A DNA stretch of 64,000 nt from Parietaria judaica (GCA_954871525.1 OX940863.1:20844001-20908000), one strand, 5' to 3'; shown: positions 23,889 through 36,956, counted from the stretch's first letter. Program-made: numbers and translations. The notes: generated by a model not told the origin, from the sequence alone.

Positions 23889-24785
23889 TACAACATATTT
23901 GACCACAAAAACACAAAGAAATGCATACATTCAATTATCCAATCTCATCTTTAGAAGGTAAGTAAAACTAAATAAATAGACACCAATATATACAAAAAAA
24001 AAAAAAAAAAAAAAACGGTGATCATATTCAATATTCATTGCACGTATCTTAATAAACACGTTTAAAGTACTGGCCTCACCAATTCCATCGATTTTTTTTT
24101 TCTTTTCTAATATAGTGATCAAAATTCAAAACCACACATTTTGTCTAGAGCTTGATTTTTTCTGCTTTAATCATTCAATACATAAATAACAACATACGAA
24201 AACTTAGGAAGTTAGAATGAGATATGGTTCCCCCCAAAAAAAAAAAAAAAAACGTGATTAATAACTTTGAGAGAGCTTGGTCATTAGTTTCATTCGTCAT
24301 TAATTGATTATCGAGTTTGATTAAGATGAGATCAGGCTGAAACCATAATTTGCATGAACCCTTTGATTGTACTCGCTTTACAATCCTCGGAAAATTCTCA
24401 ATTTATGTTCGTCTTATACAGTCGTTAACCACTCCCTAATGTATTTTCAGCTATTCCACTAGCTTGTGTCTTGGTTAATTGTTGTTTGTAACCGTTTTTC
24501 CCGCTCAAATTCACATCCGTTGAGACGCATAATTTAATTTTTCCTTACGGGCAATTTCAGACCCCAAATAATCAAATTTCAAACCATTTTATTGGGCATT
24601 GGAGGAATTTTTATTCACACATTTTAATCTACAAATCTGGCCAAAAAGTTCAGAACAATGGCAAGGCAAATGTTACCTTGATTTTCTACAACAAACGTAG
24701 ACATATAAGGAGCAATGATGGAGAAATTTACAGTGCGAGAATAGGCGGGCATATAGAAACACGATACAAGCGATTTCGAACCGTT

Positions 24786-26330
24786 TTATTGGATACTGGA
24801 AATCCTCGACTGCTTAATCCCGTGCTCCGGTAAAAGGTGCTCCGGTGCAGCCCTCTTCTGCCTCAGCTGTCACAAGAAACTGAGTTAAAAAAAAAAAAAA
24901 AAAACAGTAATCATTTTTGCCTAGCCTACCCCGCCTTGTTTGTTTTTGAGAAAAACAAATCGGAACTGATTTTGTAAGAAGCTTGAATATATAAATAAAT
25001 ATATTTGTCCAATATTTTCTGTCCAAATTATAATATACCCAATTCTCCACTTTTCATACTTCAAATTGAAATAACATTTCCAAATAAAAAAGAAAATCAT
25101 GTATCGAACTTTTCAGTTTTCGGTGAAAAACGTGCACACCTCATTGTTACGTCGTCTGAATATTAAAGATCATTGTGATACTTGCCCCGTCCCTTTGTTT
25201 TCTAGTAACATAATCCTTAATGAATTTTAGCATAAATTTTTGACATAAATGCCCCTAGCGCAACCTTGAAACATCGAGCATTATTTTAAAAGCTAACAGA
25301 AAAAATAAGGATGGGACACTTTCATTAAAAAAAAAAATTAAATCGAGCTTGATTAGCAAAAATATCGAGATTAGGAGGCATTTGCACCAAATAATCAAAT
25401 ATCCTAAAAGTCGTACCGACGATAATAAATACCTTCTCTTCGGCACGCTGATAGATGTGTCGTAGAAGGATGTTCTTGGTTTCAGTGGTTATCACTGCAG
25501 AAATCCTGCAATAAATTAGCTATTCGAACAATCTATATTCCAATTCAAACAAGTTTGTGTTGTTTCGGATCTGTCGCTTACCTTGATCGGGCTGAGGAAT
25601 GGTCTGGTCGTTAGTAGCTTGATAGGTTGCAGGCGTTGCTTTCTACACAAGACACAAACCAAAAGCAAGATCATTCTTATCTTCGAATTAAAACATTTTA
25701 CGAGAAAAAATAATATATAACAACAGAATCTGAAGATGTGAATCGAACTCAATGAACTGCGGAAAAACAGACAGTACTTGGATGTCGAAAAAACCATTTC
25801 TTTTCGATCAAATATAAGTTAGGATTATCAACCGCAACAGAGTTGTTATATCTCGTATGCGTTCACGTTCGAAAGAATTTCACGTCCATTCTTTCGAGAT
25901 CGAAAACTATAAATTTGTGGTAAGAACAACCAATAAACCAGAGAATATTGTACAATGTCGTATCAGAAAGCCAAATTCAATCCAAATTTCTCAAATACAA
26001 GTGAAAAAAGAAACAATTAATCTTGATTATATATATATATACATATGTATATATATACTGATTAATGCTTGCTTCGGAATGTATGAACTCTCAATTTCTC
26101 CCAATCAAGCACAGACAATGAATTTTCTTAAGCAAAACCTAGAAATGTCTGAACAAAACCGCTTCACTCTCTCAGTCAACCAAGAAACAACGAAATCAAA
26201 GGCATAAACGCTGTTCGATGAAGATAATCATAATCGGTGGACTCACAGAAGGATTGGAGGGATCGGAGGGTCGGAGCTGGCTGAAATTGTGGGGGTCGTA
26301 CGACGGCAAGTCGCCGAGCATCGACGCCAT
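24786..26330 (-). CDS. DDA1: DET1- and DDB1-associated protein 1
   Basis: This small subunit of the COP10-DET1-DDB1 module serves CUL4 ubiquitin ligases. In plants it helps recruit substrates such as ABA receptors. It has four exons on the minus strand: 26247..26330, 25582..25642, 25433..25494 and 24786..24866, giving 95 aa in perfect frame. The N-terminus [18 protein letters not shown] and the block [20 protein letters not shown] are the conserved core. The end, [16 protein letters not shown], is the usual basic tail. The last exon uses the acceptor after GTGACAG; reading the longer ORF through that acceptor would give a false C-terminus. Introns are large for so small a protein. No defect is seen. 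Confidence 0.94.
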
Positions 26331-27640
26331 TGCTGCAGCTCCGATCAGCAGCTGGTTCTCTGCAAATTGGTAGCGAAATGGGTGACATCAAGATCAGGAA
26401 ATCGGAGAAAACCATAGATGATGAAGAAGAAGAAGAAGACCAGGAGAGAATGGAGCGAAGCTGGTCTGGTTTCCTGTGATGAGTTGTCAGCTTGATGAAG
26501 TGTTCATGTGTCCTTTTAATTTGCTCCTTCTTCTTATATTCCATTCCATTTCATCTATTATTTATTAATAATTTCATATTTTAAAAAATAAATTTCGTTT
26601 ACTTTTTTTTTTTAGTAAGGTCGAGGTTCGTGTTACGGAAACTAGCTATGCTCCGCAACGGTGTGTTAAAATAGCGTTGAAGGTGTTACTAAGACGCTTC
26701 TCGACAATTTTATTGCAAACAAGATTTATCCGATTTAGTCTCCTATCCCTCTACATGAGAATCAATGCTATAAAATAAATAATACACTCGGTTAGAAATT
26801 GAGCAAGTGAGTCTTTATTTATTTTATATATTATTTTATTTTTTTAGAAAGAGATTCAAAAATTTGAGAACAACTCTTGTCGTTTATTATTTACCGAGCC
26901 TAGTCGATGAAAATTTGATTAATCCTCCACGATTTTTATAAAATACGTAAAAAATACTTATATTATTAAAATTAATGATAAAATACACGTTGATATATTT
27001 GTTGACCGTTTATAGGGTCATAAAATCTCATTATGGATGAAATACCGGTCCGGTTATTCGTCATCCTTCAATAATATATACATTTAAAAGTTGAAAGTTA
27101 AAACTTAAAATTAAAACCATTAGAAAGGTTAATGCGTAAGGATGTATCACTTATTTATTTATTTGATTTATTGAGGCAAACGGGAAAAGCTAAAATAAAT
27201 TGAAGTCACATTGAATGAGATTGACACCGACCTTACCGTCAATCGTGATAATACAAAAAAGGTATATTCCGACTCCTATATTTTTATTTTTAAATGATTC
27301 TGTCTCTATTCATAAAAATAGAAGCAAATACATTAATATTCGTAGAAAAATATTTATATACATAATGATTATAATCTATATAATGTGTGCATAAATTGAG
27401 AGTGTAAAAAGAATACCTTACTTGGAATATAAAACTAATAATATTAATTTATCGATTTTTTTTATTATTGAAAATTTAATTTTTCTAAAAATAAAAGGCG
27501 GTTTATATCATTACCCTTTTTTGCTAAACAATAGCGGTTACAATTTTCATGCAAAAAATCACTACAAATTACCGATTTTATCAATACTAGTGTTAATGCG
27601 TAGAAATAGATTAACAGTAAACCCGACCCTCGGTTCGAGC
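26331..27640. other. DDA1 upstream region and intergenic DNA
   Basis: A leader rich in CTTCTTCTT on the minus strand precedes DDA1, followed by AT-rich DNA. I see no second gene and no paired transposon ends before about 27.6 kb. Confidence 0.5.
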
Positions 27641-27666
27641 CCCGGGCCAGACCCGGTGGTCGCGTG

Positions 27667-28119
27667 CAGGGGCGGAGCGGGGGCGGCCGCCCCCACTTAA
27701 TCCGGGCTCGTTATTTTTTATTTTAATGTATTCATATTATTATATAAGTTTATATATAAATAATAAACATAACATTTGTTGACTAAATGTCACTATAGTG
27801 TAGTGGTATCTTGTTGTTCCTCCAAGTTATAGCCCCGGAATCAATTCTCAATCTCTACATATTTTTAATTTTTTTTAACAACAGTTTTTATGATTACAAT
27901 TTTTTTTGAATAAGAGTAATTTCAATGTCTCGTTTTATTAAAATTTACGAGAATTCTAATCATATAGATATCCTAATGAATTATTTTTATAAATCAAAAG
28001 TTCATAAAAAATAGTTGTAATGCAATGTATAATATTAGTTTCAATGTCTCGTTTTATATTGAAATTTATAGTCTATTAATTTTCGTCTCCTCTTAGTTAA
28101 AGTTTTGGCTCCGCCCCTG
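27667..28119. mobile_element. hAT-like MITE (453 bp)
   Basis: The termini are CAGGGGCGGAGC and its reverse complement, a common plant hAT/MITE end. The flanks GTCGCGTG (27659-27666) and GTGGCGTG (28120-28127) form an 8-bp duplication with one mismatch. The interior is AT-rich and includes a tRNA-like stretch near 27790 (ATAGTGTAGTGGTA..GGAATCAATTCTC), which may be an old SINE relic. Confidence 0.75.
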
Positions 28120-28127
28120 GTGGCGTG

Positions 28128-29645
28128 GACGGTCAAAGGTGGAGTCAACGAGAGTTGACTAATATATTGACTTAGCTGAAGGCTGATAGTCGCTTCCAGA
28201 GAGGCACGAGCTGCTGTTAAGGTCGGATTTGGTCAAATCCATCCTCAACACAACTCGTGTCGTTTTGTCCAAAAAACGGCATAAGGGAAGGCGAGGAAGG
28301 TCGTCGCCCGAGTGTCAAATACGTCGTATCCCTGAGGAGGATTATCTCCGAGGGGGGTTTAACTGCGAGGAGGTATGGCCGCGCAAGAGCAGATTGCGAT
28401 GAAGTGTCCCATCACGCTCGACGAGGAATTTCGTCATGATGGTTTATGCAGAGCCGAATGACGGCTGACTGGATTTGCATTTAATGAAGCCGACCTACTC
28501 ACTCGATGGGAAGAATCAGCGACGAGGCTTGCAAGACCGAATGACGGCTGACTGGATGCACATTTAATGAAGCTCACCTACCCATAATGACAGTCTGCTC
28601 GGAAGTGACATAAAGCAGGGATTAATCATGCTTCCCTCAAATCACTCTGGGAAGTGAATGATTAAAAAGGGAAAAAAGGCGGGAAAGATGCGAAGAGGCG
28701 GGAAAGATGCAGAGACAGGGGTCTCTGTCGAAGTAGCTAGATGACGAGGCTAGTTGCATCAACTAGGTGTCATGGCTAGGAGGCGCCGAGTCGATATGCC
28801 TGGGGCGACATGTCTGGGTGGTAGACCAAGTCGCCATACTAACCACTTATAAGGTCGAGCATCAATACCAAAGATCATTGGCATCCAAGAGCCCAGTTTT
28901 GGCAAAGATCGAGTGTTGACAGGGGTCGAAGGTCGGCAAAGCACGACGATCGACAAGGGTCGAGTATCGACAGAAGTCGAATGTCGTTAAGGATCGAGTA
29001 TCGACGGGGGTCGAATGAGGGGTCGAGTATCGACAAGACTCGAATATCATCCTTGTTCCTAACGAGCGAGGATAGGGGAGACCCTGATGAGCAGAGTGTT
29101 CGAATCCCGACCCGCAGGAAGAAAGAGAATTCTAGAGAGATAATTTCTCGTTTTAGAGAGAGAGTTCCGAGTGTGGAAGAATGTGTGTCCAAAATGAGGA
29201 GAATAAGCCTCTTATTTATAGGAAAATGGGAGGAGTCAATATTCCTTTTATGCCCCTGGGTGATGGCGCATTGCCTCTTCTGAAAAGGGTTGTCACGTTC
29301 CCTTGCCATGCTTAATGATCGTCGTTCCTTTAGCATTGTCCGTCGCCTAGGTACATTGTCTGCGCAAACCTCTTCTCGGCCCTAAGACGAGGGAGAGATT
29401 GTCGGATGCGCCTAGGGTTGTCGTAGCTTCCTAGGGTCGTCGAGACTCAGCTACCTTGACGTCAGTGGCCTCGTGGGTTGACATCCCTTAACTGGTCGCT
29501 CCGACCAGCTCATAGGGATGTCCCCTTGGCCTTTGGGCTTTGTCTTCGGGCTTTGTCTTGTGGGCCTTGTTCAGATGAGCTTTTTGGTAGGGCTAATAGG
29601 CTTTGATTTGTCGATGGGCCTTGACTTTCATCTAGGGGCCCACAC
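28128..29645 (-). mobile_element. Probable solo LTR or LTR fragment
   Basis: This is a GC-richer stretch. On the minus strand it has TGTGGGCCCC near 29645 as a possible TG start and a TATA box (CCTATAAATAAG, 29211-29222), then a CT-rich leader as in plant LTRs. It holds tandem-like repeats of GGTCGAGTATCGAC (28910-29050) and a duplicated GAATGACGGCTGACTGGAT (28456, 28538). No gag/pol or PBS was seen and the left boundary and target duplication are not resolved, so this call rests on composition and promoter layout. Confidence 0.45.
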
Positions 29646-30078
29646 TTTTAATGATCCCAAAAATACGTTATAACATTAACTCTCCAGTTTCTTGAGTAAT
29701 GTCATTGCGCAAGAAACTATTTTTTCTTTTTTTCTTTAAACTGGGCTTTGTAAAATGTGCTAGGGGGAAATGAGCGTTTTGGTTTTTTCAAGGACTTGGA
29801 CAATAATTTAAAGGGGTTTATTAGGGAAATGCCCATGTGAGTATAAACTTTTTAAAAAAATGCCCAAGAAATTTACTACGATTAAAAACTGCCCATTTAG
29901 TGGTTTACTGACAAAAATACCCCCATTATTTATTTCCGTAGCTTTTTATTTTTAATTAATATTTTCGTAGCTTTTTTTAATTAATAGATAATTAAGCCTA
30001 TTTAATAGGAAGAAATTCGTAATTATAATTATGTTTTATTGCCAGCTACATTAAAATCAAATCTTTCCTTTATTTTAA

Positions 30079-31049
30079 GGGTAAACTGCGGCTAATGTAC
30101 CCAATGTTTGATTTTCTGCGGATTATGTACCCAATGTTTATTTTTGGCGGCTAATGTACTCAATGTTTGATCCGTTAGATATTTTTGGGTTTTCCGTCAG
30201 TTGACCGTTAGAGAGTTATATGTACACTTTTCGTATTTTTGACATAACTCACTCATTTTTTGTCCAAATTTTATGCACGACCTATGGTTGGAAAGATAAG
30301 AGATAGATATACAACTTTAATGTTTTAAGTTTTGTAAAATCAGTTTTAAAAAAATACGAAATTTCAAGTACAACGTAAAACTGGACATTAGTTTAATGCA
30401 AAATATTTGTTTCGAGCAAATTTAAATATACTTAATGACTTTTTATGATGAAACGTAAAAGTAAAAAGTTGTAGATAAATGTTTTATCTTTCCAACGGAT
30501 GTTTATTTATAAATTTTGGATAAAAAACGAGTGAGTTATGCCAAAAATATGAAATATTATTTCACATCACATCTTTTATATTTTTGGCATAACTCACTCA
30601 TTTTTTGTCCAAAATTTATAAATAAACAACCGTTGGAAAGATAAAAAGTTTATCTACAACTTTTTAGTTTTACTTTTCATCATAAAAAGTTATTAAGTAT
30701 ATTAAAATTTGCTCGAAACAAATATTTTGCATTAAACTAATGTCCAGTTTTACGTTGTACTTGAAATTTCGTATTTTTTTAAAACTGATTTTACAAAACT
30801 TAAAACATTAAAGTTGTAGATCTATCTCTTATCTTTCCAACCATAGGTCGTACATAAAATTTGGACAAAAAATGAGTGATTTATGTCAAAAATACGAAAA
30901 GTGTACATATAACTCTCTAACGGTCAACTGACGGAAAACCCAAAAATATCTGACGGATCAAACATTGGGTACATTAGCCGCCAAAAATAAACATTGGGTA
31001 TATAATCCGCAGAAAATCAAACATTGGGTACATTAGCCGCAGTTTACCC
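30079..31049. mobile_element. Foldback Mutator-like MITE, copy 2 (971 bp)
   Basis: This is the same family as 3127..4117: it begins GGGTAAACTGCGGCTAATG, ends in the reverse complement, and consists of two long arms. The perfect 9-bp target duplication is TTATTTTAA (30070-30078 and 31050-31058). The arms differ from copy 1 mainly by point changes and a missing GAGGAGGA stretch next to GAGAGTTAT. Confidence 0.93.
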
Positions 31050-32376
31050 TTATTTTAATTTATTAGTCAACCTTAATTGTTGCCAACAAAGTGGTAAGTG
31101 GTTATGTGTTTACATATTATACGCTGATTCAAATTACAACATCAAATTAAATTAATTGTCATTAATTCAAACTACGATATAGTATTTTTCTTTATATAAT
31201 TTTTGGAAATTTATTTAAAAAAAAATTAAAACTGCAACTCCACGACCTGAAGAGCATGAACTCAAGAACACCATTTCATCCTATCGCCCTCAACATATTC
31301 GTCAGATCATTTGAACACCATTGATACGATCGCTCATTCGGTCCATTGAAGCCTTGGATTTGACGTCTTCCGTGTTTGATCGGATTCAATTCTGTTTACA
31401 TTGACAAAGTCACCGTCTTATACCGAGGTTAGTATGAATCGATAATCTAAGAAAATCGAGTTATTTTCCGCGTTTTGTAATTATGGATTGTGAGCATTGA
31501 TCAACCATAAACGTTGTTAAGAAATAGTGAAACTTTCCATTAACGTACCTTATATGCTTTTTATGGTGCTTGTCGTTTTCTATCAAAACTGATGCATCGT
31601 TTAAACTTCGACTTCGTAATTATAATTACGAAATTGTTGAAAAAATTTCCTATTAATTGTAGTTAAACATCGACTTCGTAACTATAAATATTAATTTAAA
31701 CCACGAATTGGTAACTATAAATACTATATCGTAGGGATTTAATTTTATATACCCGATATATAATTACGAATCTGTAAGTATATACTGTAATTAACAAGAT
31801 ATCTAATTACGAATCTGTAAGTATGTAATGTAATAAATCAGAATTATGATTACGAATATGTAAGTATGTAATGTAAAACCGGAGTTGTAATTATGATTTT
31901 GTAAATTCGTAATGTAATTAACCAGAATTGTAATTACGATTCTGTAAGTATGTACTGTATTGATAAGTTTGTAGTTATAATTTAAATTTTGTGCAGGATT
32001 AATAATGTCCACGCCGCATGGAACATGGAGAACATCAAGTACACAGAATTAGATAAACCAAAGTATTCAAATATTTCGTTTTTGACACATTAATAATTTT
32101 CTGGTACAATTCAAAACTACTACTATGATATATTTTTTGTTTCCTAAAAATAATAATAATATATTGTAATTACATATTGGTAATTGATGTTCGATAAAGT
32201 ATATCAATAACATATTCGTATATTATTTTTGTTATACAAGGCAACTTTGTAGGATTGAATATGATCCATTCACAATTGAAGATGTTAATGATATTTCGTC
32301 AAGCATGTTTGTCGACAATGTTGGCGCTGAGCATTTCCCATTAACGTTTGACGTTAAAGAAGGTCATCATTTCAGA

Positions 32377-33237
32377 TCAAAAAAACATTATAAGGTTATG
32401 GTCGTTGAACATAAAAGACAAATTGTCACCATTCCCCGGGATCATGTGAAGAATAAGGTTATGAAACAAACGAGCCAGAGTCCCTCGTTGCTTGAAGTCG
32501 AGAAAATGGCCGAAAGGCCCATTTTTGAATGCCGCGCAACATTTATCTCTTCCTGCCAACTTTTTCTTTATGAGTTCAATCGTCTCAATCCGTTGATATG
32601 TATTTAACTTTAAACCATGACGCCTTAGTCCAACAGGAACAAGAAACTGCAAAAATAAAAATAAATTCTTTCAAAGAGATTGAAAAAATAAATGACTCTG
32701 TAACTTAAAATCAATATATGTATTAAAATGATGAATCCTAAATGTACACCAAAACTGTGAAACCGTAATTACTCATTATAATTACATTCTATATATTTTC
32801 TAACTAAGTACATACTATAAATATGGTATCGTACTTGTAATTACGATATCGTAATACAGTTTAAAATTGTATAATTGATGCACAACTACACAAGTAAATA
32901 TCTAATTACAAATACGTATTCGTAATTTCAATTACATAAAATCAAATATATGAACACATACCGTAAATTCAGATGCTTGATTTTGTGAAGGCGTCACCTT
33001 ACGTGTAGTTGATTTTCTATGAGTTCGACTTGATGACTCTTTTCCAAGTTTTTTAAGCCGCTTTGATTTAATCTACATAATTGGAAATAGAATGAAATAA
33101 GTTTGAATGTTACAACAACTGCATCATTGTAATTACGTAATGGTAAATGCAATTACATCGAATCGAAGATATGAAAAAAATCCCTTAAATTAAGATGACG
33201 CCTTTCCAAGACTTGTTCCTCGGTGACAATTTCATCC
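32377..33237 (-). pseudogene. DUF1985-like fragment of a MULE-borne gene
   Basis: Exons readable on the minus strand are: one ending at 33237 (DEIVTEEQVLERRHL), 32962..33072 (37 codons, basic, SKRLKKLGKES) and 32377..32646 (90 codons). The last contains FGHFLDFKQRG, a hydrophobic LARLFHNLILHMIP stretch and NLSFMFNDHNLIMFF, resembling the start of DUF1985. The protein stops there, well short of the usual DUF1985 plus Ulp1 peptidase length, so it is a truncated transposon gene. Splice sites remain good (GT..AG), which hints that it may still be transcribed. DUF1985 was recognised from motif shape only. Confidence 0.5.
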
Positions 33238-33995
33238 CTAAAATACGAGTAATTATAATGAAATACACAAACTGATAAGTAATTATACTAATTTCAAGGA
33301 TTACAAATCAATCACTTAAATTATTTCAATCTCAAACTATACACAAACAATCTATAACAAAAATGAAATGAATCCCTCTATTTCAAACACCAAAATACCA
33401 GATGCATGTTTTGTTCAAAATTCCACATGCATGTTTTATATCTAATATATTGACTTGTGATTTCATATGCATGTTTTGTTCAAAATTCCAGAACCGTAAA
33501 AATACCAAACCAAACAATATTATGGCTAAGGTGATTCAGTTCAGAGAAGCGAGATGGATTGAAGCGAGATTTTCTAATTACCTGGGTTTCGGTTTTCTCG
33601 ACTAGAATCTGCAACCAAGAGAAGCGAGATGGATTGAAGAGAAGCGAGATGGATTGAAGCCGATAGATCGAAGCAAGAGTGAGAGAATCAGATAGGATGT
33701 GAAAATCGAGAGAGAATGAAGAAGAATTGGGAAGACCAGGTGTGAGAATATTAGAGAAAATAGTGGAAAATTCAAAATTTGTAAATTTGAATTAAATCAA
33801 CGTTGAAACTGTACGGGAGTAATAATTGGTCAACTATTCATAATAGAAAACACCTGATTTTATACATTTAAAATTTACAAATGAAATACCAAGGTTATTT
33901 TGGGAACTAAATTATTATATATGGGCAAAATCTCTTTTTATGAAACTATGGGCAATCGTTTAAAATGTTTGTCTTTCTATGGGCATTTCCCTAAT

Positions 33996-35993
33996 ATTCC
34001 ATAATTTAATAATACCCAAGCAAAATAATTCATGGAGAATTTAAAAAATTCTTTTTGCGTCATTTTTTTTAGAATTTATTTGACTTTTGGATTTTCATGA
34101 AGTTCGTAAATTAACTTTTGTTCATAAAAGTTTTATTTAGAACTTAAAAAATAAACCCAAAAATAAATAAATAAAATTAAGTGACACATTTTTTTTTGTC
34201 AAAATGTTATTGTATTTTGTCAAAAATGAGGTTAAAACCGCATTAAAAATTGAAATATCAATCATTGGTACAATTAGTTTTTAACTTCAATAGCGCGGCT
34301 CTCGATTCTAAAAGTGAAAATATCAACAAAATAAAAAACGATAATATGTATAAATTGTTTTGAAAACTAAACCAAAGACCCCTTATTCACTCGTAGTATA
34401 AATAAGCCAATTGAGTGAGAATAAGTCCCATATCAATAAAGAACGAAGCAATTTGAAAAAATTAAAGTTATAAATGATAACTTATGTTTTTCAAAAAGCA
34501 TATTTGTGTGGCATTAGAAGCTGTATCACCTCAAAAAAGAAGCTCTATCATAGGAAAGAGTTCTGATAAGATAATTTATTATTATATTATTATTATTATT
34601 AGGGATGAAACGGGTCCATTTTTAAGAAAAAATAAGAAGCTTTGGTACTCTTGCTTTGCGAATTTGAGAATTAAAAACATTGTACCTTTTATCGTGAGAT
34701 AAAACCAAAGCTTTCTATATTTTCAATATGCGCGCACGCATTCTTCTCACGAAGACCAGGAGACGATGCTCGACGCCTTCACCGAGATTTCACCGAGATT
34801 TTTTGGATGCTCATAATTAGTGTTTTGATTAAATTTATATATGTGTGTAATCTATTATAAAATTCTATAAGATACATCTTATATTATGAATGTTTTATTC
34901 TTATTACCGAGGCTTATGCCACGAGCCCTCGAGGCTTACGCATAATAAGGCGGAAGGAAAATGCCTCACGAGACTACGCCTTTATAAACCTTTGATATAA
35001 TTGCTAAAATAAAATAAAATAAAAATCCTAAATCCCTAGTCTTATGGTTGTCGCACCTATAGCCGTCTGGCCTGCGGTTGTAGAGCGCGGATTCGTATTT
35101 AATGTTTGATGTGAATAAGAGGCACTCGCCAAAATAAGAATTTAAAAGTAAAGTTTATCCAATAATTTTTTTTACAAGGATAAGACGACCTAGACGACAT
35201 GATTAACGGGAAAACAACAATAGATAAAAAAAAATCCATCAACAATTGAGTGCTCCAACGCCGATTACAGTCCATTTTTTTATTTATTTATTATTATTAT
35301 TATTTAAATGGACGAAGTCATTGTTTCACTGAACTGCAAGCTCAGCGACTAAAGTTGTTTGAATTTGTAATATAGGTTGGAGCTACGGCTACGAAAAAAA
35401 AATGACAACTTCGCACCAGGCCCCCACCACGATAAAAAGTGCCTCTCTCTGCTTTCTCACGTGCCAAACTTAAAATTTTGTAATGTCTTTGGCTTACTTT
35501 CCATTAGCTTTTTCAAAGTTCCGCCTTCTGCGGTTCTCGGATTCTCAGTTGGTGTTAAATAACTTGAACATAGTCCCATTTTCTTCCCTTCTTAATTTCT
35601 TGCGATATTTTTTTTACTCCCAAAACCGTGAGGTAGATTCCAAACCCGGTGTTTAATTAATGATGACTTCTTGTGACATTTCAATTTCACAAGTTTATTA
35701 AATTATTTGGAGGGAAGTATACTTTTGTTGTTCCTATAATTGTTCAAAATTAATTTAGAACGCAATATTAATTTCGAAAGTTTAGGTTTATATGTTTTCA
35801 GTATATTTCTTTTGGGTAGTTTTCATGTTCTATATATCTTATAAAATAATATTGATGCTATAATTTGTGTTTAAGCTTTTTATTATGGCAGTTGTATTCA
35901 TACTACTACTATTTATACTACTACACCTATTTTCGCAAGGAAAATAAGGAGGGTCCACCCCGTGATAAAGATTAGGAAAACGCCACCACGTTT
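33996..35993. other. Intergenic, no gene seen
   Basis: This is AT-rich sequence. A short GC-richer stretch near 34895-34985 repeats CGAGGCTTAYGC and looks like transposon debris. ORFs at 34484 and 35377 show no family features. Confidence 0.5.
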
Positions 35994-36956
35994 ATGAAGG
36001 TTCTCAAGACTTTCTATGATCTGACCAAGAGACTAAGTGCGACCGATACTGCGACATCCAACTTGTGCCTCACGGATTTGTGCGATGTTAAAGCAACAAT
36101 CGAGCATCATCTTAAGTCGCGGGATACAAGCGTTAAGACAACGTCTGAGAATATGAAGGTCAAGTTTAATAGCTATTGGGACATTCCCGGAATAGTCAAT
36201 CCTATCATATTCTTAGGAACTGTTCTTGATCCGAGATACAAGGTACATTACATTAATCATTGCCTTAATCTTCTATTTACTCCTGAAGTGGCTAAGAATG
36301 TTGTGACGACGACGAAAGCATTGCTACAAAGGTTGTATGACTTGTACAATGGCGATCAAGGTGGTTCCTCTTGTAGTACTGAGTGTCCTTCGCAGACGAG
36401 TATGAATGTTGATCAGACCGGAATGGGTTTCACACTAGCATCGTACATGGTGTCGGAGTCGTCTACTAATGATGATGAAGCAAAATCAGACATTGAGAGG
36501 TACCTTTCCGATCCAAAGGAAAGTGCTTCAAATCGCATGTTCGATGTTCTTTCTTGGTGGAGTCTCAATGCTATTAAATATCCGGTGCTAGCTCAAATTG
36601 CTAAAGACATTTTAGCCGTTCCTGTTTCCACTGTGGCTTCTGAAGCGGCTTTTTCAAGTGGTGAGAGGATTCTTGATCCGTACAGGAGCTCATTACTTCC
36701 TAAGACCGTCGAGACATTGGTTTATCTAAAAAATTGGCTAAGTGCTAAGCACGAGGTGGTGGTCATGAATGAGTATACGGATGAGGCCGAAAGTGTGAAT
36801 GAAGAACTCGAAGTGCTTTATAATAAGCCGGGTAATTATCTAACTTGCCTTATATTTTTATTTAATTATTTTCATCTCATGTTTATTTGACTTGTAATAC
36901 TTATTTTATTGTCATATGATATGTTTACAGTTGATGACTTTGATGATGATGCTTGA
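35994..36956 (+). pseudogene. hAT transposase, C-terminal half
   Basis: The fragment starts within the catalytic region (VLKTFYDLTKRLSATDTAT, then NPIIFLGTVLDPRYK). It ends with the hAT dimerisation domain: DVLSWWSLNAIKYPVLAQIA, VPVSTVASEAAFSSG, ILDPYRSSL and VETLVYLKNW. A small intron (36832-36930) links to a last exon 36931..36956 coding DDFDDDA. The N-terminal BED zinc finger and the first part of the RNase-H-like core are absent, so it cannot be an active transposase. The retained part has no internal stop. A domesticated truncated protein is conceivable, but the adjacent hAT terminus makes a dead transposon copy more likely. Confidence 0.88.

Larger units (their letters stand above)
22740..24420. 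repeat. Duplicated block, copy B (filled site)
   Basis: This is homologous to 18100..18870 in the same orientation, interrupted by the insertion at 22897..23888. After the insertion the match resumes at CAACATATTTGACC and continues through TATAGTGATCAAA to about 24420. Confidence 0.8.
29824..33991 (-). mobile_element. Degenerate MULE with DUF1985 fragment, invaded by a foldback MITE
   Basis: The ends GGGAAATGCCCAT (29824) and ATGGGCATTTCCC (to 33991) are inverted. Both are followed inward by further GCCCA motifs. The interior carries a minus-strand gene fragment with a DUF1985-like domain and TTACGAATNNGTAAGTATGTAATG repeats (31600-31990, 32760-33320). The 971-bp element at 30079..31049 inserted into it later, since it has its own perfect target duplication. 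The outer 9-bp flanks do not match, so either the ends are eroded or the boundary is slightly off. DUF1985 commonly accompanies Ulp1-like peptidases in plant MULEs (Kaonashi type). Confidence 0.6.

Noticed and set aside
25857..26207. 116-codon ORF on the plus strand
   Set aside because: It lies inside DDA1 intron 1 on the opposite strand, is low complexity with an Ile/Tyr run from a TA microsatellite, and has no family resemblance.
27785..27855. tRNA-like segment within the hAT MITE
   Set aside because: A- and B-box-like motifs are present but no cloverleaf stems form, so it is not a tRNA gene; noted only as a possible relic.
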